Counted from the stretch's first letter, positions 55,001 through 64,000 are shown. The stretch is DNA of 64,000 nt from Paenibacillus oenotherae (GCF_019443105.1 NZ_JAHZIJ010000001.1:434001-498000), one strand, 5' to 3'. A program made the numbers and translations. Notes: generated by a model not told the origin, from the sequence alone.

Positions 55001-56146
55001 ATGTCACTGCTTCTCAGCTGGTTGCGCCATCTTCTGCTGTTCGTCCCTGCGCTCGGTACGTTATTAGCCGGCGAGGTAGAGTCACAGGGATGGTTTGTGT
55101 TGAACGTGCTGATCGGACTGCTTCTGATCAGAATCGGGGAAATAAGGCAGAGCATCGGCGGCTGGCTGCTGCCTGTAGAGCTCGTCTGGTTCGGCTATCT
55201 CGGATTTCATGAGGGCGGGCTAATGTATCTGCTGCTCTATTCGAGCTTGGCAGCGGCCTTCAGCCGCTACAGCAAGAACGGAGCGATCGCAATGTTCGTT
55301 CTGGCAGGCGGCGTTATGCTGAATGTTGTTATTCAGAACAATCAGGGGCCTGCGGTTCTCTGGTCGGCTAACATACTTTGGTGCGCGATGGCAGCTGTGC
55401 TGTATATGACGCTTCATGCTACCGCCAGGCATCATCATGTGGAGTCGCTGTATGATGAGCTCGCCCACAGCCATGAGCAGTTGGAGCAGGCACGGCGACG
55501 GCTGCAGGATTATACCGGACAGATCGAGCAGTTTGCTCAGGCCGAGGAGCGCAATCGCATCGCCAAAGATATTCACGACGATCTTGGTCATCGTCTTATC
55601 CGGCAGAAGATGATGCTGGAGGCCGCTCTTCAGCTGCTCGACACACAGCCAGAGCGAGCGCATGCGATGCTGCGGCAAATCCGGGATCAGATGGAGGACG
55701 GGATGGAAAGAATGCGCCAAACTGTTCGCCGCCTGTCTCCCTCCGATGATTCGCATTCACGCCGATATGCGCTGGACAGACTGATTGCGACATCGGGACT
55801 TGAGCTCGGGCTCGACGTTACATTCACGGTCGAAGGGATTCCACAGCTGCTGTACCCCAGTATCGAATATGTGCTCTTCCGCAACGCTCAAGAAGCGATA
55901 ACGAATGCGGTGCGCCATGGCGGCGCAAAGCAAGTCAATATCATTCTTGACTATCGTCCCTACGAGCTGGCGCTGACTGTCACTAATGACGGTGCCGTGC
56001 CTGGCGAGCCGCTTCATCACGGACTCGGCCTGCGAGGAATGGAGGAACGCATCGCAATGCTGGGAGGCCGTTTGGAGGTGCAGACTTCGCCTGCATTCAC
56101 AATTACTACCATTCTTCCAATTAAGAAAAGGGGAATCCACCATTGA
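55001..56146 (+). CDS. Sensor histidine kinase, NarL-type (HisKA_3), LnrJ/DesK-like
   Basis: About 381 aa. Four to six N-terminal membrane helices (residues ~5-140), a coiled coil (ELAHSHEQLEQARRRLQDYTGQIEQF), the H-box RIAKDIHDDLGHRL with the phosphoaccepting His, and a HATPase domain with AITNAVRHGG and GLGLRGMEERIAMLGG. The ATG at 55001 has CGGAGGG upstream; the open frame extends 65 codons further into the promoter region. Predicted to sense an envelope-active compound and to control the divergent ABC exporter. Confidence 0.9.
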   Translation: MSLLLSWLRHLLLFVPALGTLLAGEVESQGWFVLNVLIGLLLIRIGEIRQSIGGWLLPVELVWFGYLGFHEGGLMYLLLYSSLAAAFSRYSKNGAIAMFVLAGGVMLNVVIQNNQGPAVLWSANILWCAMAAVLYMTLHATARHHHVESLYDELAHSHEQLEQARRRLQDYTGQIEQFAQAEERNRIAKDIHDDLGHRLIRQKMMLEAALQLLDTQPERAHAMLRQIRDQMEDGMERMRQTVRRLSPSDDSHSRRYALDRLIATSGLELGLDVTFTVEGIPQLLYPSIEYVLFRNAQEAITNAVRHGGAKQVNIILDYRPYELALTVTNDGAVPGEPLHHGLGLRGMEERIAMLGGRLEVQTSPAFTITTILPIKKRGIHH

Positions 56147-56808
56147 TACGTGTACTCATAGCCGATGACGATCCCTTTATCCGTGAAAGCTTGCAGGTGC
56201 TGCTTGATCTGGATCCAGATTTGACGGTCTGCGGAACTTGCGAGGATGGCGAGGCGGCCTATCAATTTGTGCGGGAGCAAGCGGTGGACGTCGTTCTGAT
56301 GGATATTCGGATGCCTGTCTGCAACGGCGTGGAAGGCACCAGAAAGCTCAAAACGCTGCCGAGCCCGCCCGCTGTCCTCATTCTGACTACCTTTGACGAT
56401 GATGAATATATTACCGAAGCGCTGCGCAGCGGAGCGAATGGCTACCTGCTCAAAAATGTGCCGCCCAGCCGCATCATATCCGGCATCAAGACCGTCAATG
56501 ACGGCTCGCTGCTAGTCCACCCGGATATCGCGCGCAAGCTGGCCGGACTCGTTCATTCCGGCACGCGGCCAGCCGACCCCGCCTCTGACGAGGCGGAGGA
56601 GAGAAGGCAACAGCTGCTGTCCAGTCAGGGGCTGACGCAAGCCGAGCGGCATGTCGTTCAACTGATTGCCGATGGCAAATCCAATAAGGAGATTGCCTCC
56701 GCTTTATTTCTAAGCGAAGGAACGATCAAAAATTACATTTCGGTTATACTGGATAAGCTTAGTCTGAGAGACCGCACCCAATTAGCCATCTACTATTTGA
56801 AAATGTAG
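56143..56808 (+). CDS. LuxR-family response regulator
   Basis: 221 aa. Receiver with acidic pair ADDDPF, phosphoacceptor Asp54 in LMDIRMP, Thr in LTTFDDDE and Lys in LLKNVPP. The C-terminal LuxR helix-turn-helix is LTQAERHVVQLIADGKSNKEI followed by LFLSEGTIKNYISVI. It starts at a TTG overlapping the kinase stop (TTGA), so the two are co-translated. Likely target: the divergent exporter promoter. Confidence 0.93.
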   Translation: MIRVLIADDDPFIRESLQVLLDLDPDLTVCGTCEDGEAAYQFVREQAVDVVLMDIRMPVCNGVEGTRKLKTLPSPPAVLILTTFDDDEYITEALRSGANGYLLKNVPPSRIISGIKTVNDGSLLVHPDIARKLAGLVHSGTRPADPASDEAEERRQQLLSSQGLTQAERHVVQLIADGKSNKEIASALFLSEGTIKNYISVILDKLSLRDRTQLAIYYLKM

Positions 56809-56868
56809 CTGCATATCCGTTTTGTCACCCGTTATACATTGCAGCAATTGAAAGGAAGGATCGATTTT

Positions 56869-57561
56869 ATGACTATGCCTGCGACTACCGAGACTGAGAC
56901 TGCACCAGTAACTGCAACTGTGACAGAACCTAAGTCCACAGCTTTTAGCGGATTTTCCGCCCATGACTTCGACGTATTCCATGTACCGGGGCTGGAGGCC
57001 CGCATGTCCGTTCTGATCGAACGCGTCCGTCCCAAGCTGGAGCAGCTCGGTGAACGCCTCTCTCCCTTTCTTAGCGAGCTCGTCGGAGAAACCATCTATC
57101 CGCATGTCGCCAAGCACGCCAGACGCAAAGTAAACCCGCCGAACGATACGTGGATTGCATTCGCTGCGAACAAACGCGGCTATAAAGCCCATCCGCATTT
57201 CCAGATCGGCCTGTTCGGCTCGCACTTATTCGTGCAGTTTGCCATTATCTATGAATCGGACAACAAGTCTGTGTTTGCCGATCACGCATTGAGGCAGCTG
57301 AGCGATATGGAGAAGCACATTCCTGCGCATTTCGTATGGTCAGGCGACCATATGGTGCCAGGCGGCGATACACAGAGCGAGCTTGGACGCGAAGGATTGC
57401 GCAAGCTGCTGGAACGTCTGCGCACGGTCAAAGCATCCGAGGCGCTCTGCGGCATTATCATCGACCGCAACGACCCGCTGCTCATGGACGGTGAAGCGTT
57501 TATTGCCAAGGCCGAAGAAACGTTCAAGACGCTGCTGCCCCTGTACCGGATGGCATTCTAA
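56869..57561 (+). CDS. DUF1054 family protein (YktB-like)
   Basis: About 230 aa. After a Thr/Ala-rich N-terminal tail (ATTETETAPVTATVTEP), the FSAHDFDVFHVPGLEARM and GETIYPHVAKHARRKVNPPN, AFAANKRGYKAHPHFQIGLF motifs mark DUF1054 (YktB). A structural relation to uncharacterised fold proteins is known but no activity. The ATG at 56869 has AAGGAAGGA upstream. It follows the regulator gene by 60 bp, possibly co-transcribed. Confidence 0.85.
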   Translation: MTMPATTETETAPVTATVTEPKSTAFSGFSAHDFDVFHVPGLEARMSVLIERVRPKLEQLGERLSPFLSELVGETIYPHVAKHARRKVNPPNDTWIAFAANKRGYKAHPHFQIGLFGSHLFVQFAIIYESDNKSVFADHALRQLSDMEKHIPAHFVWSGDHMVPGGDTQSELGREGLRKLLERLRTVKASEALCGIIIDRNDPLLMDGEAFIAKAEETFKTLLPLYRMAF

Positions 57562-57720
57562 TTCTAGCCAGCAGCACGCGTGAATGATGCGCGGACAACC
57601 GCAGGTTGCGCAATCTGCAGCTTATACGACCGCAACTGCGCAACTTCTGCGGCTTACGTATGGCCTGCAGATCATCCCGGCTCTTAGTGCATTGTTGCCA
57701 TTAGCAGCATGGCTGCTCAC

Positions 57721-58294
57721 GAATACTACGGAAAGTTCAATATCCCATGAGCCTGTCCTAAATGATGTGAAAAAGATGCCTCCAAAACCACTAAAAAGTG
57801 GGGCTGGCAGCATCTTTTCGTTGTATATGGGGACTTACTCTTCCAGATAGCAGTCATTCTCTCCGCCGCCATAACCTGCATCGGCTGGGGGTTCCCTAGC
57901 GCTGCCTTCCCCTTTATCCAAGTTTGGAGTGCAGGCAGAGCGACGGAGGAAGAAGCCTGCGAATGTGCATAAATTTCGGTTACAAAACGCCTTATTAGTA
58001 AAATGCCTGCGATCATGCATGAATTTAAGCAAAAAGCTGCCGTTAAGGGGAAACGAAGGTGAAATACCTGCACGCTGGCAGGCATTTCACCTTCATGGGG
58101 CCAGGAACGGGCAAATACATGCCGTTTCGCATGTTTTGCCCAGCTTAGCTCGCATCTCGCATATACCGGCGTTTGAATGACGGATCGGCTTCTGACGAGA
58201 AGTACTTCAACTTGATTGCAGGCATTCCACATCGTACAGCTACTTAAAATTGGAACTGAGATTTCCAAAAAGGACTTTCTGGACAACCCCTTCT
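57721..58294 (+). repeat. Dispersed noncoding element, copy 4
   Basis: It lies in the 758-bp gap between the YktB gene and the RND pump gene. Left end is degenerate (acggaaagttcaatatcc). Terminator-like hairpin 57770-57818, direct repeats near 57952 and 58003, long hairpin 58056-58093, and the best right terminal repeat aggactttctggacaacccctt (58271-58292). It ends 26 bp before the RND stop codon. The other part of the gap, 57562-57720, shows only a short run of cgcaact-type repeats (57600-57660) and nothing coding. Confidence 0.85.
57770..57818. terminator. Bidirectional terminator-like hairpin in repeat copy 4
   Basis: aaaagatgc/gcatctttt outer arms, with tcca/tgg and ccact/agtgg inner arms, A's on the left and T4 on the right. 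Confidence 0.65.
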
Positions 58295-58319
58295 GTTCCT
58301 TCCATACTGTAACCCTGTC

Positions 58320-61300
58320 CTATGCGGCTTGCTCCAGCGCCGCCTCAATACGTTGGCGCTTCGACTTGCGGAAGAAGAACAATTCGTAGATGCACGGGAT
58401 AATGACGAGAGTCAGCAGCGTTGCAACTGACAAGCCGCCGATTACAACAATGGCAAGGCTTTGCGAGACGATGCTGCCGCTCGCTGATGTGCCGAATACA
58501 AGCGGCAGCATGGCCGAAATCGTAGCAACAGCCGTCATTATAATCGGACGCATCCGCGTTGCTGAAGCTTCGATAAGCGCGTCGCGAATCGACATATGCT
58601 CCTCATTCTGCTTGACACGGTCAAGAAGCACAATCGCATTCGTCACGACGATGCCGATAAGCATCAGTCCTCCGAACATTGCGGTAAAGTCAGGTGTGAC
58701 GCCTGATAGGAGCAGCCCGACAATAGCGCCAATTGCTGCAAGCGGCAGGGAGAACAAGATAGCGAGCGGCGCCCGAATGGTCTTGAATGTAATGACCATG
58801 ATGAGATAAACGATACCGATCGAGATCAGCATTGTAATGCCCAGGTCTGCAAAGTCGCTCGATTGCTGCTTGGATGCGCCTCCTACCAAATATTTTACTC
58901 CATCAGGCGCTTTAAGCTCCGTTACTTTCTTGCTGATCTCTGCTCCAACGATGGACAACTGGCTCGGCTCAACATCTGCGGTGACCCGAACGTACAGCTT
59001 GCCATCCTTATGGTAGAACACACTGGATTCTTCACTCTTCACCAGCTTGGCGACTGAGGATACGGGTACCGGCCCTTGATCTCCCATAACCATCAGCCCG
59101 TTCAGATCCGCCTCGGATTTCGGATCGACGGAAGGCTGCAGCACGACTGTTGTCTCACGTCCATCAATCGTGACGGAACCAAGGGGTACAGCATTCAGCA
59201 AGCCTTGAAGCTGCATCGCAATATTCTGTCCTTTTGCCTTCGCCGGATCTATCTCGAATGTGTATACCGATTTCTTCTCTTCTTCATTCGACTTCACTTT
59301 GATGACGTCTTTAATAGGCTTGATTGCTGCGATTACCTGCTCTGCGCTCTTCGCCAGCTGCGCCGGATCATCACCCGTAATATCGACAACGACCTGGGTA
59401 GAGCTGCCCCCTGTCAAAATATTCGCCGCACCGGCATTCAAATCCGCGCCTTTATAATTAGGCCGCTCGGCCTTGATGGCTGCAATCAGCTTATCAGCAT
59501 CCGCATCATCCTGCATCTGCAACATGTAGGTTACAACCGAAGCCGATGATACATCGCCATACTTGGCATTATCCGAGCTGTTCCCATTCATCATCATGAC
59601 CCAATCGACATCATTCCGGTCATTCAGGAATTTCTCCAGCTTGCGGCCGGATGCTACAACGTCGCCATGCGGAGTATCGCTTGGATATTCCAGCGTAATG
59701 TTCAGGTTCGATGCGTTGGAGGAATCAATTGCACCTTTTGGCATCGAAAAATATGCACCGACAGAGCCGACGAACAGCAGCACGGAAACGAGCAGCGGCA
59801 CCCATTTGTACTTCAGATTCCACGTAAGGAACTTCGTAAACCACTGGGATGCTTCATGCTCCTTCATCTTCGTATTGCGCAGGAAGACAGCGCTAAGCAG
59901 CGGCACAACTGTCAATGCTACGAGCAGAGACGCCAGCAAGGAATAGGATACCGTTAATGCGAACGGCAGGAGGAAGTCCTGCAGCGATCCGCGAAGCAGA
60001 CCCATAGGCAGGAACACGGCAACGGTAACCAGCGTCGAGGAGGTAATTGCCGTGGCAACCTCTTTAGTCGCATCCATAATGAGCTGGAGCGAAAAGCTCT
60101 CCTTCTGCAAGCGGCGGTATATATTCTCGATGACAACAATGCTGTCATCCACGAGACGGCCTACAGCAACAGCTACGCCGCCGAGCGTAATCACGTTCAG
60201 TGTAACACCGGACAGATCCAGCAGATAAAGTGTAATCGCAAGCGACAAAGGAATCGATACAATCGTTACAATCGTCGCTCTGAAATTGCGCATGAACAGC
60301 AGAATAACAATCGTTGCGAACAAGGCGCCAAGCAATACTTCACGAAGCATGGAATTAACAGAATGGACGACCTGGTCAGCCGTGCTGATCAGCACCTTCG
60401 CTTCTTCGATGCCCTTCAATTCCTTCGCCAGCCGTTCCACTGTAGCAGCTACTTCATCTCCGACAGCTACCGCATTCGCATTGGCTTTCTTGGAGACAGT
60501 CAGCATAAGAACGTTCTTGCCATCCACGCTGCTAATCGTCTCCTGATCATTCACGAACTTAATCTCTGCCACATCGCTAAGCTTGACGCCCGGAGCAACC
60601 GGAAGCTTGCCCAGCGTCTCCATATCATTAATGCTTGCTTGCACATTAACATTGCCTGTAGCACCATCAATGACTTTCTCGCCAACCGATGAAGCTGTGC
60701 CGCGTCCTTGAAGCACACCCATTAACGCCTGGAATGGAATTCCTTTCTCCGCCAGCTTCGCATTGTTCGGGATAACCGAGACGGAAGGCATCGACCGGCC
60801 GCCTAATGTGACTTCACCTGCACCCTCGATTGCCTTGAACTGGCTCAATATCTCCTTCTCCAGCCGCTCCTGATCCGCTTCACTCAGATTCTCCTCGAAT
60901 CCGACCGTCACCCACGAGATCGGAATCATTGATGTGTTGAATTGGACGACGAAGGGGGCCGACACACGCTCAGGCAGTTGAACGGCATTTACAGCACGCT
61001 CTACCTCCGCCTTCGCTTCCTTCATATCGGTCTTGGAATCAAAGCCCATGTCGATCTTGGCATATCCGTTCCCCGATGAAGAAACCATGCTGCTCTTCCC
61101 TTTGATGAACTGCAGCGACTGTTCCAATTTCTCCGTAACTTGCTTCTCCATTGACTTTGCATCGTAGCCTGGCCCGATTGCCGCAACGGTAACCATCGGG
61201 TTATCCGCCTCCGGCAAAAACTCCATCGGCAGCTTCCAATAGCTGATAACCCCCATTACGAGCGCCATTAGTACGATGATCTTCATTCCGGCTTTATTAT

Positions 61301-61328
61301 TGAAAGCCCATTTTGTTATTCCTTGCAT
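58320..61328 (-). CDS. RND family efflux pump (SwrC/YerP-like)
   Basis: Proton-driven efflux transporter, about 1002 aa, 12 membrane helices with two large external loops. The N-terminus has MPMEFLPEADNPMVTVAA-type HAE1 sequence, then RLVDDSIVVIENIYRRLQKE in the first half and IGIVVTNAIVLLDRVKQNEEH in the second, where the acidic residues of helix 4 and the loop motifs of RND pumps lie. Gram-positive members such as SwrC export surfactin-like lipopeptides and other amphiphiles. The ATG at 61328 follows GGGGAG. It is divergent from an ABC exporter, with shared operators between. Confidence 0.93.
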   Translation of the reverse strand: MQGITKWAFNNKAGMKIIVLMALVMGVISYWKLPMEFLPEADNPMVTVAAIGPGYDAKSMEKQVTEKLEQSLQFIKGKSSMVSSSGNGYAKIDMGFDSKTDMKEAKAEVERAVNAVQLPERVSAPFVVQFNTSMIPISWVTVGFEENLSEADQERLEKEILSQFKAIEGAGEVTLGGRSMPSVSVIPNNAKLAEKGIPFQALMGVLQGRGTASSVGEKVIDGATGNVNVQASINDMETLGKLPVAPGVKLSDVAEIKFVNDQETISSVDGKNVLMLTVSKKANANAVAVGDEVAATVERLAKELKGIEEAKVLISTADQVVHSVNSMLREVLLGALFATIVILLFMRNFRATIVTIVSIPLSLAITLYLLDLSGVTLNVITLGGVAVAVGRLVDDSIVVIENIYRRLQKESFSLQLIMDATKEVATAITSSTLVTVAVFLPMGLLRGSLQDFLLPFALTVSYSLLASLLVALTVVPLLSAVFLRNTKMKEHEASQWFTKFLTWNLKYKWVPLLVSVLLFVGSVGAYFSMPKGAIDSSNASNLNITLEYPSDTPHGDVVASGRKLEKFLNDRNDVDWVMMMNGNSSDNAKYGDVSSASVVTYMLQMQDDADADKLIAAIKAERPNYKGADLNAGAANILTGGSSTQVVVDITGDDPAQLAKSAEQVIAAIKPIKDVIKVKSNEEEKKSVYTFEIDPAKAKGQNIAMQLQGLLNAVPLGSVTIDGRETTVVLQPSVDPKSEADLNGLMVMGDQGPVPVSSVAKLVKSEESSVFYHKDGKLYVRVTADVEPSQLSIVGAEISKKVTELKAPDGVKYLVGGASKQQSSDFADLGITMLISIGIVYLIMVITFKTIRAPLAILFSLPLAAIGAIVGLLLSGVTPDFTAMFGGLMLIGIVVTNAIVLLDRVKQNEEHMSIRDALIEASATRMRPIIMTAVATISAMLPLVFGTSASGSIVSQSLAIVVIGGLSVATLLTLVIIPCIYELFFFRKSKRQRIEAALEQAA

Positions 61329-61476
61329 GACCTTTTCTCCCCTCAAATATGGTTCTCTTCCTGTCCTTGATACAGCTTATCGCTTTCCCCTATCCGCTAA
61401 AAACGTCTGCAGACCAGTCTTTCTCCCCGACCTGAGACCGAGAAAGGAGTACGCCCTTGGAAGGGGGCAGCAAAAA

Positions 61477-61490
61477 TGAGTGATTACTCA
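61477..61490. promoter_or_regulatory. Palindromic operator 1 (TGAGTGATTACTCA)
   Basis: 14-bp near-perfect palindrome in the divergent spacer. Its core, GATTACTCA, recurs at 61531. It is of the size bound by TetR dimers, and a TetR gene lies at 63435. Confidence 0.6.
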
Positions 61491-61520
61491 CTATGCAAAA
61501 ATGTATTTATGATCTATAGT

Positions 61521-61544
61521 AAAAGTGAGCGATTACTCACTTTT
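61521..61544. promoter_or_regulatory. Palindromic operator 2 (AAAAGTGAG-N6-CTCACTTTT)
   Basis: Perfect 9-bp arms around CGATTA. It runs directly into TATAAT (61544-61549), so a bound repressor would cover the -35/-10 spacer of the ABC exporter promoter. It shares the GAG..GATTACTCAC core with operator 1. Confidence 0.65.
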
Positions 61545-61549
61545 ATAAT
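61544..61549 (+). promoter_or_regulatory. -10 element of the ABC exporter operon
   Basis: TATAAT, 20 bp upstream of the ATG at 61570, immediately after operator 2. No clear -35 is seen at 17 bp; the region is occupied by the palindrome. Confidence 0.5.
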
Positions 61550-61569
61550 ATGAAGGAGTTGAAATTCCA

Positions 61570-62319
61570 ATGACCTTGACAACGTCCCCTCATAGCCATG
61601 CAGCTGTAGTTCTGCAGGGCATCATCCGCAAATTCGGCAAACGCACGGTTCTGGACGGCATTACGCTGACGATCCAACGCGGAGAGCTGTTCGGCCTGCT
61701 AGGCCCCTCGGGTTCAGGCAAAACAACGCTGGTCAAGCTCATTACAGGCATTGACTCAGCTGACGGCGGAACCGTCCATATGCTCGGCCAGCAGATGCCA
61801 AGGCTCAGCATGCTCCAGCGGTTCGGTTACATGGCACAGTCCGATGCGCTGTACAACGATCTTACCGCCCTGCAGAATCTGCAATTTTTCGCAGCTCTCT
61901 ACGGGCTCAAGGGCAGGCAAGCGATGGAACGGATTAACGGGGCAATGGAAATCGTCAGCCTGCTCCCCCATCTGCACAAGCCGGTTGCTGCTTATTCAGG
62001 CGGAATGAAGCGGCGCTTGTCGCTGGCCATCTCGCTGCTTCACGAGCCGGAGCTGCTCGTGCTGGATGAACCGACCGTAGGCATTGATCCTGTCCTGCGC
62101 CAATCGATATGGAGAGAGCTTGGAGCTATGCGGGAGCGAGGCACGACGATCATACTGACCACCCATGTGATGGATGAGGCCGATAAATGCGACCGCCTCG
62201 CCCTCATTCGCGAGGGCAAGCTGACGGCTGTCGATACGCCTGAGGCACTGAAGGCCAGGACCGGAAGCGGCACGATAGAAGAAGCGTTTATAAGACTCGG
62301 GGAGGGTGAAGCCAGATGA
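61570..62319 (+). CDS. ABC-2 exporter ATP-binding protein
   Basis: 249 aa: Walker A GPSGSGKTTLVK, signature AAYSGGMKRRLSLAISLL, Walker B LLVLDEPTVGID, switch ILTTHVMDEADKC. DrrA-like drug/lipid exporter ATPase. The ATG has AAGGAG 11 bp upstream. It overlaps the permease gene by 4 bp. Confidence 0.9.
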   Translation: MTLTTSPHSHAAVVLQGIIRKFGKRTVLDGITLTIQRGELFGLLGPSGSGKTTLVKLITGIDSADGGTVHMLGQQMPRLSMLQRFGYMAQSDALYNDLTALQNLQFFAALYGLKGRQAMERINGAMEIVSLLPHLHKPVAAYSGGMKRRLSLAISLLHEPELLVLDEPTVGIDPVLRQSIWRELGAMRERGTTIILTTHVMDEADKCDRLALIREGKLTAVDTPEALKARTGSGTIEEAFIRLGEGEAR

Positions 62320-63338
62320 GAGTTCGCGCATTAGCCATTCGGATTATTCGGCAGTTCGTTCGGGACAAACGAACACTAGCTCTGCTTTTTCTCGCTCCAC
62401 TGCTCATTCTTGGGCTGATGAAGCTGGTATTCAACGGGCAGGATATGCAGCTGGAGATCGGCGCAGTACAGCTCCCTCCGGCTATTGCGGAGCGGCTCGC
62501 CAGCAATGAGGCCAATGTAACGGTCTATGCTGATCCTGCTGCCGCAGAGCAGGCTCTTAAAGAAGGAGAACTCCATGCTGTGCTGCAGCTGAGGGACGGC
62601 GTGCCGGCCATCACTTTGGAGGGCAGCGATCCTGCTATTAGCAAGGCGGTCCAGCTCATGCTTCAACGCACGCTGCAATCCGAGGCGCCAACAGCCATTC
62701 AGCCTTCCATCACATACCTGCACGGGAATGAGAATATGGCCGCATTCGATTCTTTCGGACCTGTATTAATCGGTTTCTTCTCCTTCTTCTTTGTCTTCAT
62801 GCTTGCAGGCGTCTCCTTTCTCAGGGAAAGGACTGGCGGCACACTTGAGCGGCTTCTGGCAACTCCGATTCGCCGATGGGAGGTTGTCCTGGGCTATTTG
62901 TCTGGCTTCGGTCTCTTCACCCTGCTGCAAGCGGCTCTTATCGCCTGGTTCTCCATTGATGTGCTGGGACTCTATATGGACGGATCAATCTGGCTTGTAC
63001 TATTAATGAATCTGCTGCTGTCGCTGACTGCTCTTACTTTGGGCACCCTGCTCTCTTCATTCGCCAGCAACGAGTTCCAGATCATCCAATTCATCCCGCT
63101 GGTCGTTGTGCCGCAGGTCTTCTTCTCCGGGTTGTTCAGTCTGGAATCGATGACGCCATGGCTGCAGAAGCTCAGCTATTTCATGCCACTCTACTATGGG
63201 GCGGATGCCATGCGCGGCATTATGCTGCGAGGCGAGGGCTGGCCGGACATTCAGTGGAATGTCGGCATTCTGCTCGGGTTGTCGCTGCTGTTCGCCCTGC
63301 TTAATGTACTTGCCTTGCGCAAGCACCGGGCCATTTAA
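62316..63338 (+). CDS. ABC-2 exporter permease
   Basis: 340 aa. One N-terminal helix (TLALLFLAPLLILGLMKLVF), a ~140-residue external domain, and five helices in the C-terminal part, with the coupling loop FLRERTGGTLERLLATPIRRWE. The start ATG overlaps the ATPase stop as ATGA. Substrate unknown. It is likely to pair with the ATPase as a half-sized exporter dimer. Confidence 0.9.
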   Translation: MRVRALAIRIIRQFVRDKRTLALLFLAPLLILGLMKLVFNGQDMQLEIGAVQLPPAIAERLASNEANVTVYADPAAAEQALKEGELHAVLQLRDGVPAITLEGSDPAISKAVQLMLQRTLQSEAPTAIQPSITYLHGNENMAAFDSFGPVLIGFFSFFFVFMLAGVSFLRERTGGTLERLLATPIRRWEVVLGYLSGFGLFTLLQAALIAWFSIDVLGLYMDGSIWLVLLMNLLLSLTALTLGTLLSSFASNEFQIIQFIPLVVVPQVFFSGLFSLESMTPWLQKLSYFMPLYYGADAMRGIMLRGEGWPDIQWNVGILLGLSLLFALLNVLALRKHRAI

Positions 63339-63434
63339 CAAATCGTTGCCTCTGTGATATGATCGTGTCGAATGTGACAACCAAGAATGGCCGCGTTTCT
63401 AGCGGGCGGAAATGCGGGAAGGAGCTGCCGGAAG

Positions 63435-64000
63435 ATGTCGGATACGATTGAGCAGTGGTTTGAGGAAATACTGAAGCTGGATGCAGAGGGCAATAAAATG
63501 ACGGAGAAGCAGTCGAAAATATTGCAAGCCGCTATCGACGTCTTCGCCGAGAAAGGCTATGCCGCTTCGTCCACAAGCGAAATTGCACAGCGCGCCGGAG
63601 TTGCTGAGGGGACTATATTTCGTCATTACAAGACGAAGAAGGACCTGCTGCTGTCCATCGTCGCACCTGTTATGGCGAAGCTGATCGCACCGTTTGTCCT
63701 GCGCGATTTCAGCAAGGTTCTGGATGCCGAATTCGAAAGCTATGAAAGTTTTCTGCGGGCACTCATTGATAACCGGATCGAATTTCTGAAGAGGCATATG
63801 AACGTTCTGCGGATTATGATACAGGAAATTCCGTTTCATTCCGAGCTGCAGCAGCAGTTCCAGAACGTTGTTCTGGCCCAGGTGCTGGAGCGGCTAGGGA
63901 AGATCGTAAGCAAATTCCAAGCGGAAGGCCATTTGATTGCCCTCCCGCCTGAGACCATTATCCGTCTGACCGCCTCGACAGTTATGGGCTATGTGTTTAT
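63435..64000 (+). CDS. TetR/AcrR family regulator, C-terminus cut by window edge
   Basis: 188 residues are present. The N-terminal helix-turn-helix is KQSKILQAAIDVFAEKGYAA, TSEIAQRAGVAEGTIFRHYKTK, classic TetR. The ligand-binding part follows (VLRIMIQEIPFHSELQQQF) and runs off the window. The ATG at 63435 has AAGGAG 10 bp upstream. It starts 97 bp after the permease gene and is the natural candidate to bind the two palindromes at 61477 and 61521. Confidence 0.92.
   Translation, partial: MSDTIEQWFEEILKLDAEGNKMTEKQSKILQAAIDVFAEKGYAASSTSEIAQRAGVAEGTIFRHYKTKKDLLLSIVAPVMAKLIAPFVLRDFSKVLDAEFESYESFLRALIDNRIEFLKRHMNVLRIMIQEIPFHSELQQQFQNVVLAQVLERLGKIVSKFQAEGHLIALPPETIIRLTASTVMGYVF

Overview
The window looks like a chromosomal core segment of an endospore-forming Firmicute of the Paenibacillaceae (Paenibacillus or a close relative). 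The reasons are the complete spo0A-spoIVB-recN and spoIIIAA-AH loci, the DUF2627/bkd, yqhQ/yqhR/aroQ/yqhT/efp and accBC/asp23/amaP/nusB neighbourhoods, moderate GC, strong AGGAGG ribosome binding sites, frequent TTG and GTG starts, and a stalk-domain secreted protein of a kind common in Paenibacillus. No rRNA, tRNA, phage, transposase or CRISPR is visible. Most genes are on the minus strand.

Layout (minus strand unless stated). 1-8 kb: partial M20 peptidase, a 32-residue Prli42-like microprotein (+), lipB, the branched-chain 2-oxoacid dehydrogenase genes (lpdV-bkdAA-bkdAB-bkdB) and a DUF2627 protein (+). 8-11 kb: ClpP paralogue behind an ECF-type sigma factor, an AT-rich zinc-ribbon gene, and spo0A with a TTG start, a sigma-H-like promoter and three 0A boxes. 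11-27 kb: spoIVB, recN, argR, tlyA, dxs, ispA, xseB, xseA, folD, a block of tandem hairpin repeats, nusB, then the envelope-stress trio DUF2273/amaP/asp23, and accC-accB. 27-33 kb: spoIIIAH to spoIIIAA and yqhV. 33-35 kb (+): two sulfolactate-pathway genes and a DUF441 protein. 35-42 kb: lysC, efp, an M24 peptidase, aroQ, yqhR, then yqhQ and a small membrane protein (+). 42-49 kb: mntR, ccdA, Zur-type znuBCA, metG with a T-box leader, yidD. 49-57 kb: a stalk-domain/PKD secreted protein, a LnrLMN-like ABC exporter divergent from its sensor kinase/regulator pair, and a YktB/DUF1054 protein (+). 58-64 kb: an RND efflux pump divergent from an ABC-2 exporter and a TetR regulator, with two palindromic operators between them.

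The most unusual feature is a noncoding repeat family of about 500-570 bp. Its four copies (7501-8040, 35213-35710 inverted, 41416-41920, 57721-58294) lie in exactly the four non-overlapping tail-to-tail gene junctions of the window and nowhere else. Each copy carries a terminator-like hairpin with A/T tracts on both sides, a second long conserved hairpin, direct repeats of about 22 bp, and imperfect terminal inverted repeats. I do not recognise it as a named element. A mobile, structured, bidirectional terminator-like element is the best reading.

Functional links: lipB sits with the lipoyl-dependent bkd complex; spo0A, spoIVB and the spoIIIA genes together cover sporulation entry and the mother cell-forespore channel; the sulfolactate genes next to them may feed the spore metabolite pool; zinc and manganese control (znuBCA and mntR) flank ccdA; and the last 13 kb is a dense drug-export and envelope-response region.
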